Shown in pieces: positions 1 to 5,670 of a stretch of DNA of 5,670 nt. Each line of letters opens with the position of its first letter. Position 1 is the first letter of the stretch. The translations under genes were made by a program, and so were the position numbers. The stretch is from JAJRRH01 sp047638815. GTDB taxonomy: Bacteria; Bacteroidota; Bacteroidia; Flavobacteriales_D; JABDKJ01. Location: NCBI GenBank assembly GCA_047638815.1, contig JBLIMR010000101.1:1-5670 (forward strand), in the 5' to 3' direction. The notes beneath the pieces were generated by a model. That model was not told the origin of the DNA and did no database searches. It saw nothing but the letters and a program-made list of their open reading frames with translations.

Positions 1-2
1 AT

Positions 3-419
3 CGCATAAAAATGAGTTTGAACAACAACAAAACAGGTCAACTATGGGGAGGCTTTGCGCCTAAAATTAAAGACATTAAGAATAGACCTAACGCTGTTAT
101 GATTTCAATGCAAGTCTATGACTCTTCATATTTCAGAGAATTTAATCCCAACAGCGAATTCGAAAAGTGGGCAACCGTTGAAGTAGAAGACTTCAGTGAT
201 GTTCCAAAAGAAATGGAAACCTTTAACTTGAAAGGTGGTGATTATGCCGTATTCGATCATATTGGCTCAAGTGCTGACAACAGTATATTTCAGTACATTT
301 TTATGACCTGGCTGCCTAATTCAAAATATCAATTGGATAACAGACCTCACTTTAAGGTTCTAGGAGAAAAATACAAGAACAATGATCCAAATATGAAGAG
401 GAAATATGGATTCCAATAA
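3..419 (+). CDS. GyrI-like / AraC effector-binding domain protein, 5'-partial and frameshifted at its 3' end
   Basis: This is a stand-alone small-molecule-binding domain of the GyrI-like (AraC effector-binding) family with no DNA-binding domain in the visible part. Such proteins bind hydrophobic or cationic ligands; the ligand here is unknown. Recognisable family stretches are MSLNNNKTGQLW near the left edge, ISMQVYD, FEKWATVEVEDF, GGDYAVFDHIGS, FQYIFMTWLPNS and DNRPHFKVLGEKY. The first ATG is at 12, but the frame stays open to the window edge and the preceding codons read R-I-K, which fits the family, whose members usually have about 20 more N-terminal residues. I therefore treat the gene as starting upstream. 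The frame ends in an atypical MKRKYGFQ, whereas the expected acidic/aromatic ending lies in another frame at 395-430, so one base seems to be missing near 392-395. Either a real mutation or a sequence error would explain this. The family call is firm; the status of the end is not. Confidence 0.85.
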   Translation, partial: RIKMSLNNNKTGQLWGGFAPKIKDIKNRPNAVMISMQVYDSSYFREFNPNSEFEKWATVEVEDFSDVPKEMETFNLKGGDYAVFDHIGSSADNSIFQYIFMTWLPNSKYQLDNRPHFKVLGEKYKNNDPNMKRKYGFQ

Positions 420-430
420 AACCACTTTAA
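395..430 (+). other. Displaced C-terminal coding remnant of the GyrI-like gene (frameshift)
   Basis: Read from 395, the DNA gives EEEIWIPIKPL followed by TAA at 428-430. That is the usual ending of this GyrI-like subfamily, which follows a KYKNNDPN stretch that is present just upstream in the main frame. Going from the main frame (Asn codon at 390-392) to this frame leaves only two bases (393-394) where a codon is expected. The simplest reading is one deleted base in or beside that codon. The family comparison is from memory and was not run as an alignment. Confidence 0.75.
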
Positions 431-466
431 GTAGATCCAACGGATAGTTTGCCGCTAGATCAACCC

Positions 467-499
467 TTTGATAATTGGTCACCCTTTGGATAGATTTTG
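467..499 (+). promoter_or_regulatory. Weaker second promoter candidate
   Basis: TTTG at 467-470 is followed after 20 bases by TAGATTTTG at 491-499. This carries one extra base compared with TAnnTTTG, so it is a poorer match than the pair at 501-531 about 30 bases downstream. Confidence 0.2.
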
Positions 500-500
500 C

Positions 501-531
501 TTGTCCCTAGCCCCTACTCCATCTATATTTG
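501..531 (+). promoter_or_regulatory. Candidate Bacteroidota-type promoter for the hpt-kinase-lytTR operon
   Basis: TTG at 501-503 is followed after 20 bases by TATATTTG at 524-531, a full match to the TAnnTTTG -7 element used by the primary sigma factor of Bacteroidota, with a TTG -33 element at an accepted spacing. Transcription would start near 536-540 and leave a leader of roughly 135 bases before the ATG at 673. The motif is short and AT-rich DNA gives chance matches, so this remains a candidate. Confidence 0.5.
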
Positions 532-614
532 AATGTCTGACAAATAAGTTATTAAACAGAACTTTAAAAACTTTAGTATTCAAATTAAAAGTCCTAATTA
601 AATACGTTAGCACT

Positions 615-628
615 GAACTAATTAGTTC
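615..628. promoter_or_regulatory. Perfect 14-bp palindrome, possible operator in the operon leader
   Basis: GAACTAATTAGTTC is exactly self-complementary. It lies 44 bases before the hpt start and downstream of the best promoter candidate, so it could be a binding site for a dimeric regulator. As a hairpin it has no loop, so a DNA site is more likely than an RNA structure. The half CTAATTA also occurs at 594-600. The binding protein is unknown. LytTR proteins usually bind direct repeats, which argues against simple autoregulation through this site. Confidence 0.4.
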
Positions 629-672
629 TATTTTACACAAGCAAATACCAACTCCTATTAACAACTGATTTT

Positions 673-1035
673 ATGAAAACAAACTGGGAAACTGAATTTA
701 TCGACCCTCATAATTTAATTGGAATTGCATCAGGAGATAAAGACAGGACATTGAAATATCTGCTACAGTTTCAAGAATTGATTCCTTCGCGAATAAACAA
801 GTTAAAAGAAAGCTTGAAGAATAAAGATCGTAAAATGACACGACAAATTTTACATCAAATGAGTCCCCAGATTCAGTTTTTCGGAATTCCTGATGTTGTA
901 CAGCCCATCAAGAAATTAGAACTAGAGTATGAAACAATGCCTTTTAACGATCTAAACGAATTAGTCGATAACATCATCGTTAAACTAAACCTAGCCATTA
1001 AGGACGTTCAATCAATTATGGAAAATAATTTTTAA
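673..1035 (+). CDS. Histidine phosphotransfer (Hpt) domain protein
   Basis: A 120-residue cytoplasmic protein consisting of a single Hpt-like helical bundle. Its expected role is to carry phosphate between the receiver domain of the downstream hybrid kinase and the receiver of the LytTR regulator. Residues 15-50 match the first Hpt helices (a GDK-start helix, then IPSRINKLKESLKNKD). The segment around His61 (ILHQMSPQIQFFGI, then an IKKLE helix) aligns with the phospho-accepting helix of family members written as H-K-M/L-K-P/S-S-I-x-x-x-G. His61 and Gly71 are kept, but the usual Lys three residues after the His is Ser64. The small size and its place first in an operon with a hybrid kinase and a regulator strongly support the role. 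The ATG at 673 has no Shine-Dalgarno sequence, as is usual in this phylum. The kinase gene starts 10 bases after the stop. The divergent H-box is the main doubt. Confidence 0.78.
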   Translation: MKTNWETEFIDPHNLIGIASGDKDRTLKYLLQFQELIPSRINKLKESLKNKDRKMTRQILHQMSPQIQFFGIPDVVQPIKKLELEYETMPFNDLNELVDNIIVKLNLAIKDVQSIMENNF

Positions 1036-1045
1036 ACCACGTTAC

Positions 1046-3631
1046 ATGAAAACCAAACAGCTATTAATCCTATTTACATTTATTTCATGTTTTTGCGCGA
1101 CCAATGCTCAGGTCAATATTGATTCCCTCAAAACCATATGGAACAACTCCTCTATATCAGACAGCGTGCGATTAGATGCCGTGAATAAAATAGCTTTGTT
1201 AGGATTCCGTTTTCAGAATCCCGATAGTGCTTTTTATTATTCTCAATTACAATTAGACTTCGCAAAGTCCATTGGCAATAAGAATGCTATTACGGAAGCG
1301 TTAAACAACCAAGGAGACTATTATTTGCTACAAGGCAATCCAGATAAAGCCTTAACTGTTTTAAATAGTGCATTGAAAATAGCTCGAGAAGAAAAAAATC
1401 AAAAAGCAGAAGCAGCTTCATTGGGAAATATCGCGAGAGTCTTTGATGAAAAGGGAGACGTTGAGAAGAGCTTAGAGTATCTTTTGCAAATACTAGAAAT
1501 AAGTGAAGAGATTGGTGATAAAACAGGCATTGGAAAGTCCTTAGGTGATATTGGAGAAAATTATGTTAGAAAAGGTAATCTCACAAAGGGGTTCGAATTC
1601 CTAAATCGATCAAAAAAAATATTCGAAGAGCTTAATGATGCATACAGTCTTACGAGAGTACGATCGTTTATGGCTAACATTTATATGCAACAGCAGAATC
1701 CAGAAGAAGCGCTTAGTCTTCTCAAACTTAATCTCAACTACTTTGAAGAAACAGGGAACAAAACTTTAATGGCAGGCAGTCTATCTAATATTGCCGGCAT
1801 ATATGGCAGTCAAGGCAAGAATAAAGAAGCCTTAATATATTTAGAAAAAGCTTTGCCATTCTTCGAAGAGACAAATAACATTCCGTACATAGCAAAGTTG
1901 TCTCAAAACATGGCCCGAATTTATCATGCCGAGGGCAGGCTAGAAGAGGCGCTCGCCAGCGCTACGAAAGGCTTACAATTAGCACGAGATATTAAAAATA
2001 AAGAAGCGGTTGCTTTTGCCAATAGAATAATCGCTTTAATTCATAAAGATCAAGAGAAACATGAACAAGCAATCACATATGGCAATGAAGCCTTAGTTTT
2101 TTTCGAAGACGTATATGATGTAGAAAATATAAAGGAAACATCATATTCTCTTGTAGAAAGTTACAAAGCAACTGGCAACTATAAAAAGGCGCTCGAAATG
2201 AATGATCTCTATATTCAGATGCGAGATAGCTTGAATAGTCAAGACAATCAGAATGCAATAATGAAATTGCAAATTCAAACGGATTTTGATAAACAAAAAG
2301 CACTCGATGACCTCAAAAACGAAAAAGAGATTGCCCTGGAAGAACAAAAAACCAAAGCCCAGTTTCGAGTTTCAGTAGCGATAGGTATAGGGTTTCTAAT
2401 AATCTCTCTATTGGCGCTAATTATTTTTAACCGACTCAAATTAACACGAAAGCAAAAACTCATTATCGAAGAACAAAAGGAAAAGGTGGAGCAATCAGAA
2501 AAATACAAACAACAGTTTCTCGCCAACATGAGTCACGAAATTAGAACACCCATGCATGCGATTTCGGGGATGACTAAAATATTAGAACGTAACCCACATC
2601 CACAAGATCAAGATGTTTATTTGAAAGCAATCCAAACAAGCTCCGACAATTTGGTCGTGATTTTAAATGATGTTCTTGACCTCTCAAAAATAGAGGCGGG
2701 CAAACTTGAAATTGAAAATATTTCGATGAATTTGGAATCGATACTTGAAAATGTTTTTCAGATTTTTAAATTCAAAGCAGAAGAAAAAGGGGTGATTTTA
2801 TCTTACCGTATTTCTGAAGAAGTACCCGAATTAGTCATGGGCGATCCTACACGATTGAATCAAATATTAATAAACTTGGTTGGAAACGCCATTAAATTTA
2901 CTGAAAAAGGAAAAGTAGAACTCTTGTTGCAATTAAAAAATAATCAACTCAATTTTCAAGTTACAGATACCGGAATAGGTATTCCAACAGATAAACAAAA
3001 GACCATCTTTGGCGCTTTTGAACAAGCGAAATCATCAACGAATAGATATTATGGAGGAACAGGACTAGGCCTTAGTATTTCTAAACAACTGGTAGAATTA
3101 CAAAATGGTAAAATTGGCGTACAGAGTATCGAAGACAAAGGAAGCACCTTCTTTTTTGAATTACCCCTCACAATTCCTGAAGGCAATACTGTTGGACAAA
3201 ATTTCATTTCAAAAGAAAAGTTAAAGATGATGACCGATTCGCTCAAGGGCATTCGTGTTCTTATAGCGGAAGACAATCCATTCAACCAAATGATAGCTCA
3301 GGATGATTTGACCTTCTTTATTGAAGGGATACAACTTGTTACAGTTGAAAATGGAGCCTTAGCAGTAGATAAGTTTGAGGCAGAAAGTTTTGATGTGATA
3401 CTAATGGATGTACAAATGCCCCAAATGAACGGATTCGAAGCAACCAAAGCCATACGAGCAATAGAAAAATCGGAAGGAAGAACTTCCCATACTCCAATCA
3501 TTGCCATGACTGCTAGTTTACTAAAAACAGAAATTGACAGCTGCTATAGTGCTGGAATGAATAATTACATTCCAAAACCTTACAAATTGGAAGAACTAAT
3601 CATACCTTTATATTCTGAATTAAGATCTTAG
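1046..3631 (+). CDS. TPR-containing hybrid sensor histidine kinase/response regulator
   Basis: An 861-residue inner-membrane sensor kinase. Residues 1-21 form a signal peptide (KTK, hydrophobic core, likely cleavage after NA21). Residues about 80-395 hold roughly eight TPR-like helical hairpins with a near-exact 40-residue period (NIARVF at 129, NIAGIY at 248, NMARIY at 288), which should sit in the periplasm and sense protein or peptide partners. A charged helix (about 400-440) leads to one membrane span (442-461) and a second coiled-coil-like helix. The kinase core follows: HisKA with SHEIRTP and phospho-accepting His497, then HATPase_c with N-box N610/N614, G1 box D641-T-G643-I-G645 and G2 box G671-T-G-L-G675. 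A receiver domain (736-858) has E742/D743, phospho-acceptor Asp788 in LMDVQMP, Thr822 and Lys844, so all catalytic residues are present. There is no Hpt or output domain; the flanking genes supply these. It ends two bases before the regulator ATG. The signal is unknown. Confidence 0.95.
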   Translation: MKTKQLLILFTFISCFCATNAQVNIDSLKTIWNNSSISDSVRLDAVNKIALLGFRFQNPDSAFYYSQLQLDFAKSIGNKNAITEALNNQGDYYLLQGNPDKALTVLNSALKIAREEKNQKAEAASLGNIARVFDEKGDVEKSLEYLLQILEISEEIGDKTGIGKSLGDIGENYVRKGNLTKGFEFLNRSKKIFEELNDAYSLTRVRSFMANIYMQQQNPEEALSLLKLNLNYFEETGNKTLMAGSLSNIAGIYGSQGKNKEALIYLEKALPFFEETNNIPYIAKLSQNMARIYHAEGRLEEALASATKGLQLARDIKNKEAVAFANRIIALIHKDQEKHEQAITYGNEALVFFEDVYDVENIKETSYSLVESYKATGNYKKALEMNDLYIQMRDSLNSQDNQNAIMKLQIQTDFDKQKALDDLKNEKEIALEEQKTKAQFRVSVAIGIGFLIISLLALIIFNRLKLTRKQKLIIEEQKEKVEQSEKYKQQFLANMSHEIRTPMHAISGMTKILERNPHPQDQDVYLKAIQTSSDNLVVILNDVLDLSKIEAGKLEIENISMNLESILENVFQIFKFKAEEKGVILSYRISEEVPELVMGDPTRLNQILINLVGNAIKFTEKGKVELLLQLKNNQLNFQVTDTGIGIPTDKQKTIFGAFEQAKSSTNRYYGGTGLGLSISKQLVELQNGKIGVQSIEDKGSTFFFELPLTIPEGNTVGQNFISKEKLKMMTDSLKGIRVLIAEDNPFNQMIAQDDLTFFIEGIQLVTVENGALAVDKFEAESFDVILMDVQMPQMNGFEATKAIRAIEKSEGRTSHTPIIAMTASLLKTEIDSCYSAGMNNYIPKPYKLEELIIPLYSELRS

Positions 3632-3633
3632 CT

Positions 3634-4404
3634 ATGAGTACCTCAAAAATTAATTGTCTTATCATAGATGATGATGTGTTTATACAAGATTTATTATCTG
3701 ATAAACTAAAGCTATATATCCCGGAAGTAAACATTCTGGGAATCGCAAATAGCGGCACTGAGGGAATTGATAAAATATTGAAATATAAACCCGAACTGAT
3801 TTTTCTAGATGTTGAAATGTTGGATATGACGGGGTTCGAAATGCTATCGAAATTAGACACAATCAATTTCGAAACTATATTTATTACATCCTACAGCCAT
3901 TACGCTATAAAAGCCATCCGATTCAATGCCTTAGATTATTTAATTAAACCCATTGATTTGGGAGAACTCAAAAAGGCCATCATTAGGTACAAAAGAAGAG
4001 TAGGACAACAGTCGGGCAGCAAGAATGTCACGCTCGCTGTACAAAACTTAGCCAGTAAAAACATTGCAGATCAAAGGTTGATTTTACGTACCCAAGAAGG
4101 CGAATTACAATTAGTGCTTAAAGACATTATTCATATTGAAGGGGAACGTAATTACAGCTACATCCATCTCATCAAGAATAAAAAGAAACTTGTTTCCAAA
4201 ACCTTAGCAGACCTTGAAGAGCTCCTGGATGACAAAGGTTTCTTCAGATGTCATAAATCTCATATCGTGAACGGAAGTCATATAAGCACTGGTCCAAATC
4301 GTTTTATGGTAGCACTATCAAATAACATTAAAGTCCCAGTATCTAGACGTAAAAAGGACGACTTTAAATTATGGTTTGACGCTTATCAAACCGAAAGCGA
4401 ATAA
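3634..4404 (+). CDS. LytTR-family DNA-binding response regulator
   Basis: A 256-residue two-domain regulator. The receiver (residues 6-122) has the acidic cluster D12-D14, phospho-acceptor Asp59 in IFLDVEM, the switch Thr85 in FITSYS, and Lys105 in YLIKP. After a linker of about 20 residues, the LytTR DNA-binding domain (about 146-250) shows DIIHIEGERNYSYIHL, a KTLADLEELL helix and the signature FFRCHKSHIVN, then PVSRRKKDDF. LytTR proteins typically bind as dimers to direct 9-bp repeats and activate transcription. The gene begins two bases after the kinase stop, so it is probably translationally coupled, and it is the most likely final phosphate acceptor of the relay through the Hpt protein. 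Targets are not shown by the sequence; the secreted F5/8C gene immediately downstream is a candidate. Confidence 0.95.
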   Translation: MSTSKINCLIIDDDVFIQDLLSDKLKLYIPEVNILGIANSGTEGIDKILKYKPELIFLDVEMLDMTGFEMLSKLDTINFETIFITSYSHYAIKAIRFNALDYLIKPIDLGELKKAIIRYKRRVGQQSGSKNVTLAVQNLASKNIADQRLILRTQEGELQLVLKDIIHIEGERNYSYIHLIKNKKKLVSKTLADLEELLDDKGFFRCHKSHIVNGSHISTGPNRFMVALSNNIKVPVSRRKKDDFKLWFDAYQTESE

Positions 4405-4478
4405 TGCTCTTCATTTAGCGCATGTCTTATAGGTTCTAGCACACCACTTCGCCATCATCATCTTTCATTCAGCAATCG

Positions 4479-4496
4479 ACCGGTTGATCAATCGGT
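4479..4496. promoter_or_regulatory. 18-bp near-perfect dyad, candidate operator
   Basis: ACCGGTTGATCAATCGGT is its own reverse complement except at one symmetric pair (positions 5 and 14), and that pair would be a G-U wobble in RNA. Its core TTGATCAA is a perfect 8-bp palindrome, and CAATCG occurs just before it at 4473-4478 and again inside it. It lies about 46 bases upstream of the -33 candidate of the secreted-protein gene, a position typical of an activator site. The GTTGAT part resembles half of a LytTR repeat, but the full LytTR consensus is not met. Confidence 0.35.
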
Positions 4497-4541
4497 AAAT
4501 CTTCTCCTAGGATAAGTAAGTTTCCATTAGATAAACAAGAG

Positions 4542-4572
4542 TTTGAATCACTTAAAACGCGCTCTACTTTTA
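4542..4572 (+). promoter_or_regulatory. Candidate Bacteroidota-type promoter for the secreted protein gene
   Basis: TTTG at 4542-4545 is followed after 19 bases by TACTTTTA at 4565-4572, which matches TAnnTTTG except for the last base. A start near 4577-4582 would give a leader of about 40 bases before the ATG at 4618. The imperfect -7 element would suit a promoter that needs an activator, but that is inference. Confidence 0.4.
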
Positions 4573-4576
4573 CAAA

Positions 4577-4594
4577 AAAAGCAATAGTGCTTTT
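4577..4594. other. Short hairpin AAAAGCA-atag-TGCTTTT at the start of the secreted gene's leader
   Basis: A perfect 7-bp stem with a 4-base loop. On the + strand no T run follows it beyond the stem, so it is a poor terminator for the upstream operon. On the - strand it is followed by extra T residues and would look more like a weak terminator, but no - strand gene is seen here. It overlaps the predicted transcription start, so it could be a 5'-end stabilising hairpin of the following mRNA. Confidence 0.3.
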
Positions 4595-4617
4595 ACTAAA
4601 AATAAAAAATGTTTATC

Positions 4618-5670
4618 ATGAAAAAAATCATACTATTAAATTTTCTAGCCCTATTTTTCACTGTGTCTTTTTCACAAGCACAGGATATTATTAATCCAGT
4701 TTCGGCAAGCGCTACGGCTGCAGATTTTGGCACATCCGCGATGGATATCATAAATGGTGAGGGATTAACAAGCTTCCCAAGCACATCTGCAAGTCACGCA
4801 ACTTCGAGTGTAGGAAATTCCCTACAGTATTTCAATGGAGTAAACGTCATTGATTTTGATCTCGGAGGCACCTTTGATATAGAGGGATTTGCCTATTGGA
4901 ACGGTACTAGTGACGTTACAAGTTATGGGGTAAAGGATGTCAATATTACTTCTTCTCTAGATGGAGTAAATTTCACATCTATTCCAGGTGCACCAACAGA
5001 GTTTGCAGAATCAACACTACCCCCAAACTTGGCTGAAATGTACTCATTTGATGCTCTCTCAGCTACTTATATTCGCTTTGAAGCACTAACCAATCATGGC
5101 AATTTTTTATTGACAATACTTTCTGAGGTAGCGTTTATAGGAACAGCCCCTGCAACTGAAAACGTAATAAACCCAGTTTCGGCAAGCACGACATTAACTG
5201 CTCAATTCGGTTCTAGTTTGGATAATACAATTAATGGTGCTGGACTTGATGTGTTTCCTTCTTTATCAGGAACACATGGAATGACTACTCCAAATGATAC
5301 TTACTATGCAACCCTCGAAACGGGTTCTATCGATTTTGATCTAGGAGGTTCTTACTTAGTGGACGGCCTTGCTTTATGGAATGCAAATGCTCCGGGGCCA
5401 GGTGCTACAGGAATACAAGGAGTATTAATCTCATCTTCTACAGATGGAGTAACCTACACACCTATCGCAGATGCACCTGATACTTTTTCACAAGTTATGG
5501 GCGCTACTAGTCCAGCAGAACAATTTTCTTTTGGTGAAGTCACTGCATCATATATTCGTTTTGATGTGCTTAGTAATTATGGCGATCCTGGTAATCTTGT
5601 GGCCTTTGCAGAAGTTGCTTTTTCTGGAATTCCAGCACCTTTAAGTGTAACGGAATTGAATTTATCAAAT
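4618..5670 (+). CDS. Secreted protein with two tandem F5/8-type C (discoidin-like) domains, 3'-partial
   Basis: 351 codons are visible and the frame runs off the right edge without a stop. Residues 1-21 form a clear signal peptide (MKK, hydrophobic core, likely cleavage SQA|Q). Two homologous beta-rich units follow at about 23-174 and 182-336, offset by 159-162 residues: each has NPVSAS, INGxGL, a central IDFDLGG followed by W93-N or W254-N, an SSxDGVxxT strand, YIRF and a closing EVAF. This pattern fits the galactose-binding-like/F5/8C (discoidin) fold, whose members usually bind sugars or cell surfaces; specificity cannot be read here. After the second unit, APLSVTELNLSN resembles the linker that in flavobacteria often leads into a C-terminal type IX secretion sorting domain; the domain itself would lie beyond the window. 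The ATG at 4618 follows an A-rich leader without a Shine-Dalgarno sequence and fits the signal peptide exactly. The gene lies 213 bases after the lytTR gene. Confidence 0.85.
   Translation, partial: MKKIILLNFLALFFTVSFSQAQDIINPVSASATAADFGTSAMDIINGEGLTSFPSTSASHATSSVGNSLQYFNGVNVIDFDLGGTFDIEGFAYWNGTSDVTSYGVKDVNITSSLDGVNFTSIPGAPTEFAESTLPPNLAEMYSFDALSATYIRFEALTNHGNFLLTILSEVAFIGTAPATENVINPVSASTTLTAQFGSSLDNTINGAGLDVFPSLSGTHGMTTPNDTYYATLETGSIDFDLGGSYLVDGLALWNANAPGPGATGIQGVLISSSTDGVTYTPIADAPDTFSQVMGATSPAEQFSFGEVTASYIRFDVLSNYGDPGNLVAFAEVAFSGIPAPLSVTELNLSN
4684..5622 (+). repeat. Tandem intragenic repeat encoding the two F5/8C-like domains
   Basis: Two copies of a unit of about 480 bases. The 15 bases CCAGTTTCGGCAAGC are identical at 4696-4710 and 5173-5187 (offset 477), and the protein motifs NPVSAS, IDFDLGG, YIRF and EVAF recur at growing offsets of 159 to 162 residues. 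The remaining sequence has diverged, so this is an older internal duplication with small insertions and not a recent copy. Confidence 0.7.

Larger units (their letters stand above)
431..672. other. Intergenic region upstream of the phosphorelay operon
   Basis: About 240 bases with no convincing gene. Open frames exist on both strands (468-668 on +, 479-664 on -), but neither encodes anything I recognise and the + one would need a TTG start. The stretch holds a promoter candidate at 501-531, a weaker one at 467-499, short imperfect direct repeats (ACCCTTTG at 463-470 and 481-488; GGATAG-TTTGC-like at 442-452 and 488-500), a CTAATTA pair at 594-600 and 618-624, and a perfect palindrome at 615-628. 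I see no clear intrinsic terminator for the upstream gene. Confidence 0.6.
4405..4617. other. Intergenic region between the lytTR gene and the secreted F5/8C protein gene
   Basis: 213 bases without a gene. It contains an 18-bp near-perfect dyad (4479-4496), a promoter candidate (4542-4572) and a short hairpin (4577-4594). I see no strong GC-rich hairpin followed by a T run on the + strand, so where the regulator operon terminates is unclear and read-through into the next gene is possible. Confidence 0.6.

Noticed and set aside
458..465. GATCAACC here and its reverse complement in the dyad at 4482-4489, considered as a shared regulator box
   Set aside because: An 8-base match between two intergenic stretches of this size is expected about once by chance.
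441..500. Short direct repeats considered as a CRISPR or mobile-element end
   Set aside because: Only two imperfect copies of 8-13 bases, no regular spacer structure and no transposase or terminal inverted repeat nearby.
468..668. 66-codon + strand open frame in the first intergenic region
   Set aside because: TTG start, no recognisable motif, overlaps the promoter candidate and palindrome, and an open frame also exists on the opposite strand.
2073..3866. Several - strand open frames of 60-88 codons within the kinase and regulator genes
   Set aside because: They lie antisense to well-supported conserved domains, have low-complexity Ser/Phe-rich or Cys-rich translations typical of antisense shadow frames, and show no family resemblance.
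4577..4594. Hairpin as the intrinsic terminator of the lytTR operon
   Set aside because: The stem is AT-rich and short, no T run follows it on the + strand, and it sits about 170 bases after the stop, downstream of the next gene's promoter candidate.
4596..4784. 62-codon - strand open frame over the start of the secreted gene
   Set aside because: It is antisense to a clear signal peptide and the first F5/8C-like domain, and its translation has no recognisable features.

Overview
The window looks like chromosomal DNA of a member of the Bacteroidota, most likely of the Flavobacteriia. The reasons are AT-rich DNA, starts without a Shine-Dalgarno sequence, promoter-like TTG/TAnnTTTG pairs, a periplasmic TPR hybrid histidine kinase next to a LytTR regulator, and a secreted protein built from F5/8-type C (discoidin-like) domains whose end resembles the approach to a type IX secretion sorting domain. 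All genes are on the + strand.

Layout. (1) The left edge holds the 3' part of a stand-alone GyrI-like/AraC effector-binding protein. Its start is probably outside the window. Its last codons appear frameshifted: the family's usual C-terminal ending is still present in another frame. (2) Bases 431-672 are non-coding and hold a good promoter candidate (501-531) and a perfect 14-bp palindrome (615-628). (3) Bases 673-4404 form a tight three-gene operon with gaps of 10 and 2 bases: a small Hpt phosphotransfer protein, an 861-residue TPR sensor kinase with a C-terminal receiver domain, and a LytTR-type DNA-binding response regulator. (4) Bases 4405-4617 are non-coding, with an 18-bp near-perfect dyad, a promoter candidate and a short hairpin. 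(5) From 4618 to the right edge runs the 5' part of a secreted protein with two tandem F5/8C-like domains, with no stop codon before the window ends.

Working model. The three operon genes together contain every module of a multistep phosphorelay: periplasmic TPR sensor, kinase His497, receiver Asp788, Hpt His61, then Asp59 of the LytTR regulator. The input signal is unknown. The adjacent F5/8C protein, with a dyad upstream of its promoter candidate, is a plausible but unproven target. I see no CRISPR array, transposase, tRNA or rRNA. The parts belong to known families; the points most worth checking are the divergent Hpt H-box, the frameshifted first gene and the palindromes in the two intergenic regions.
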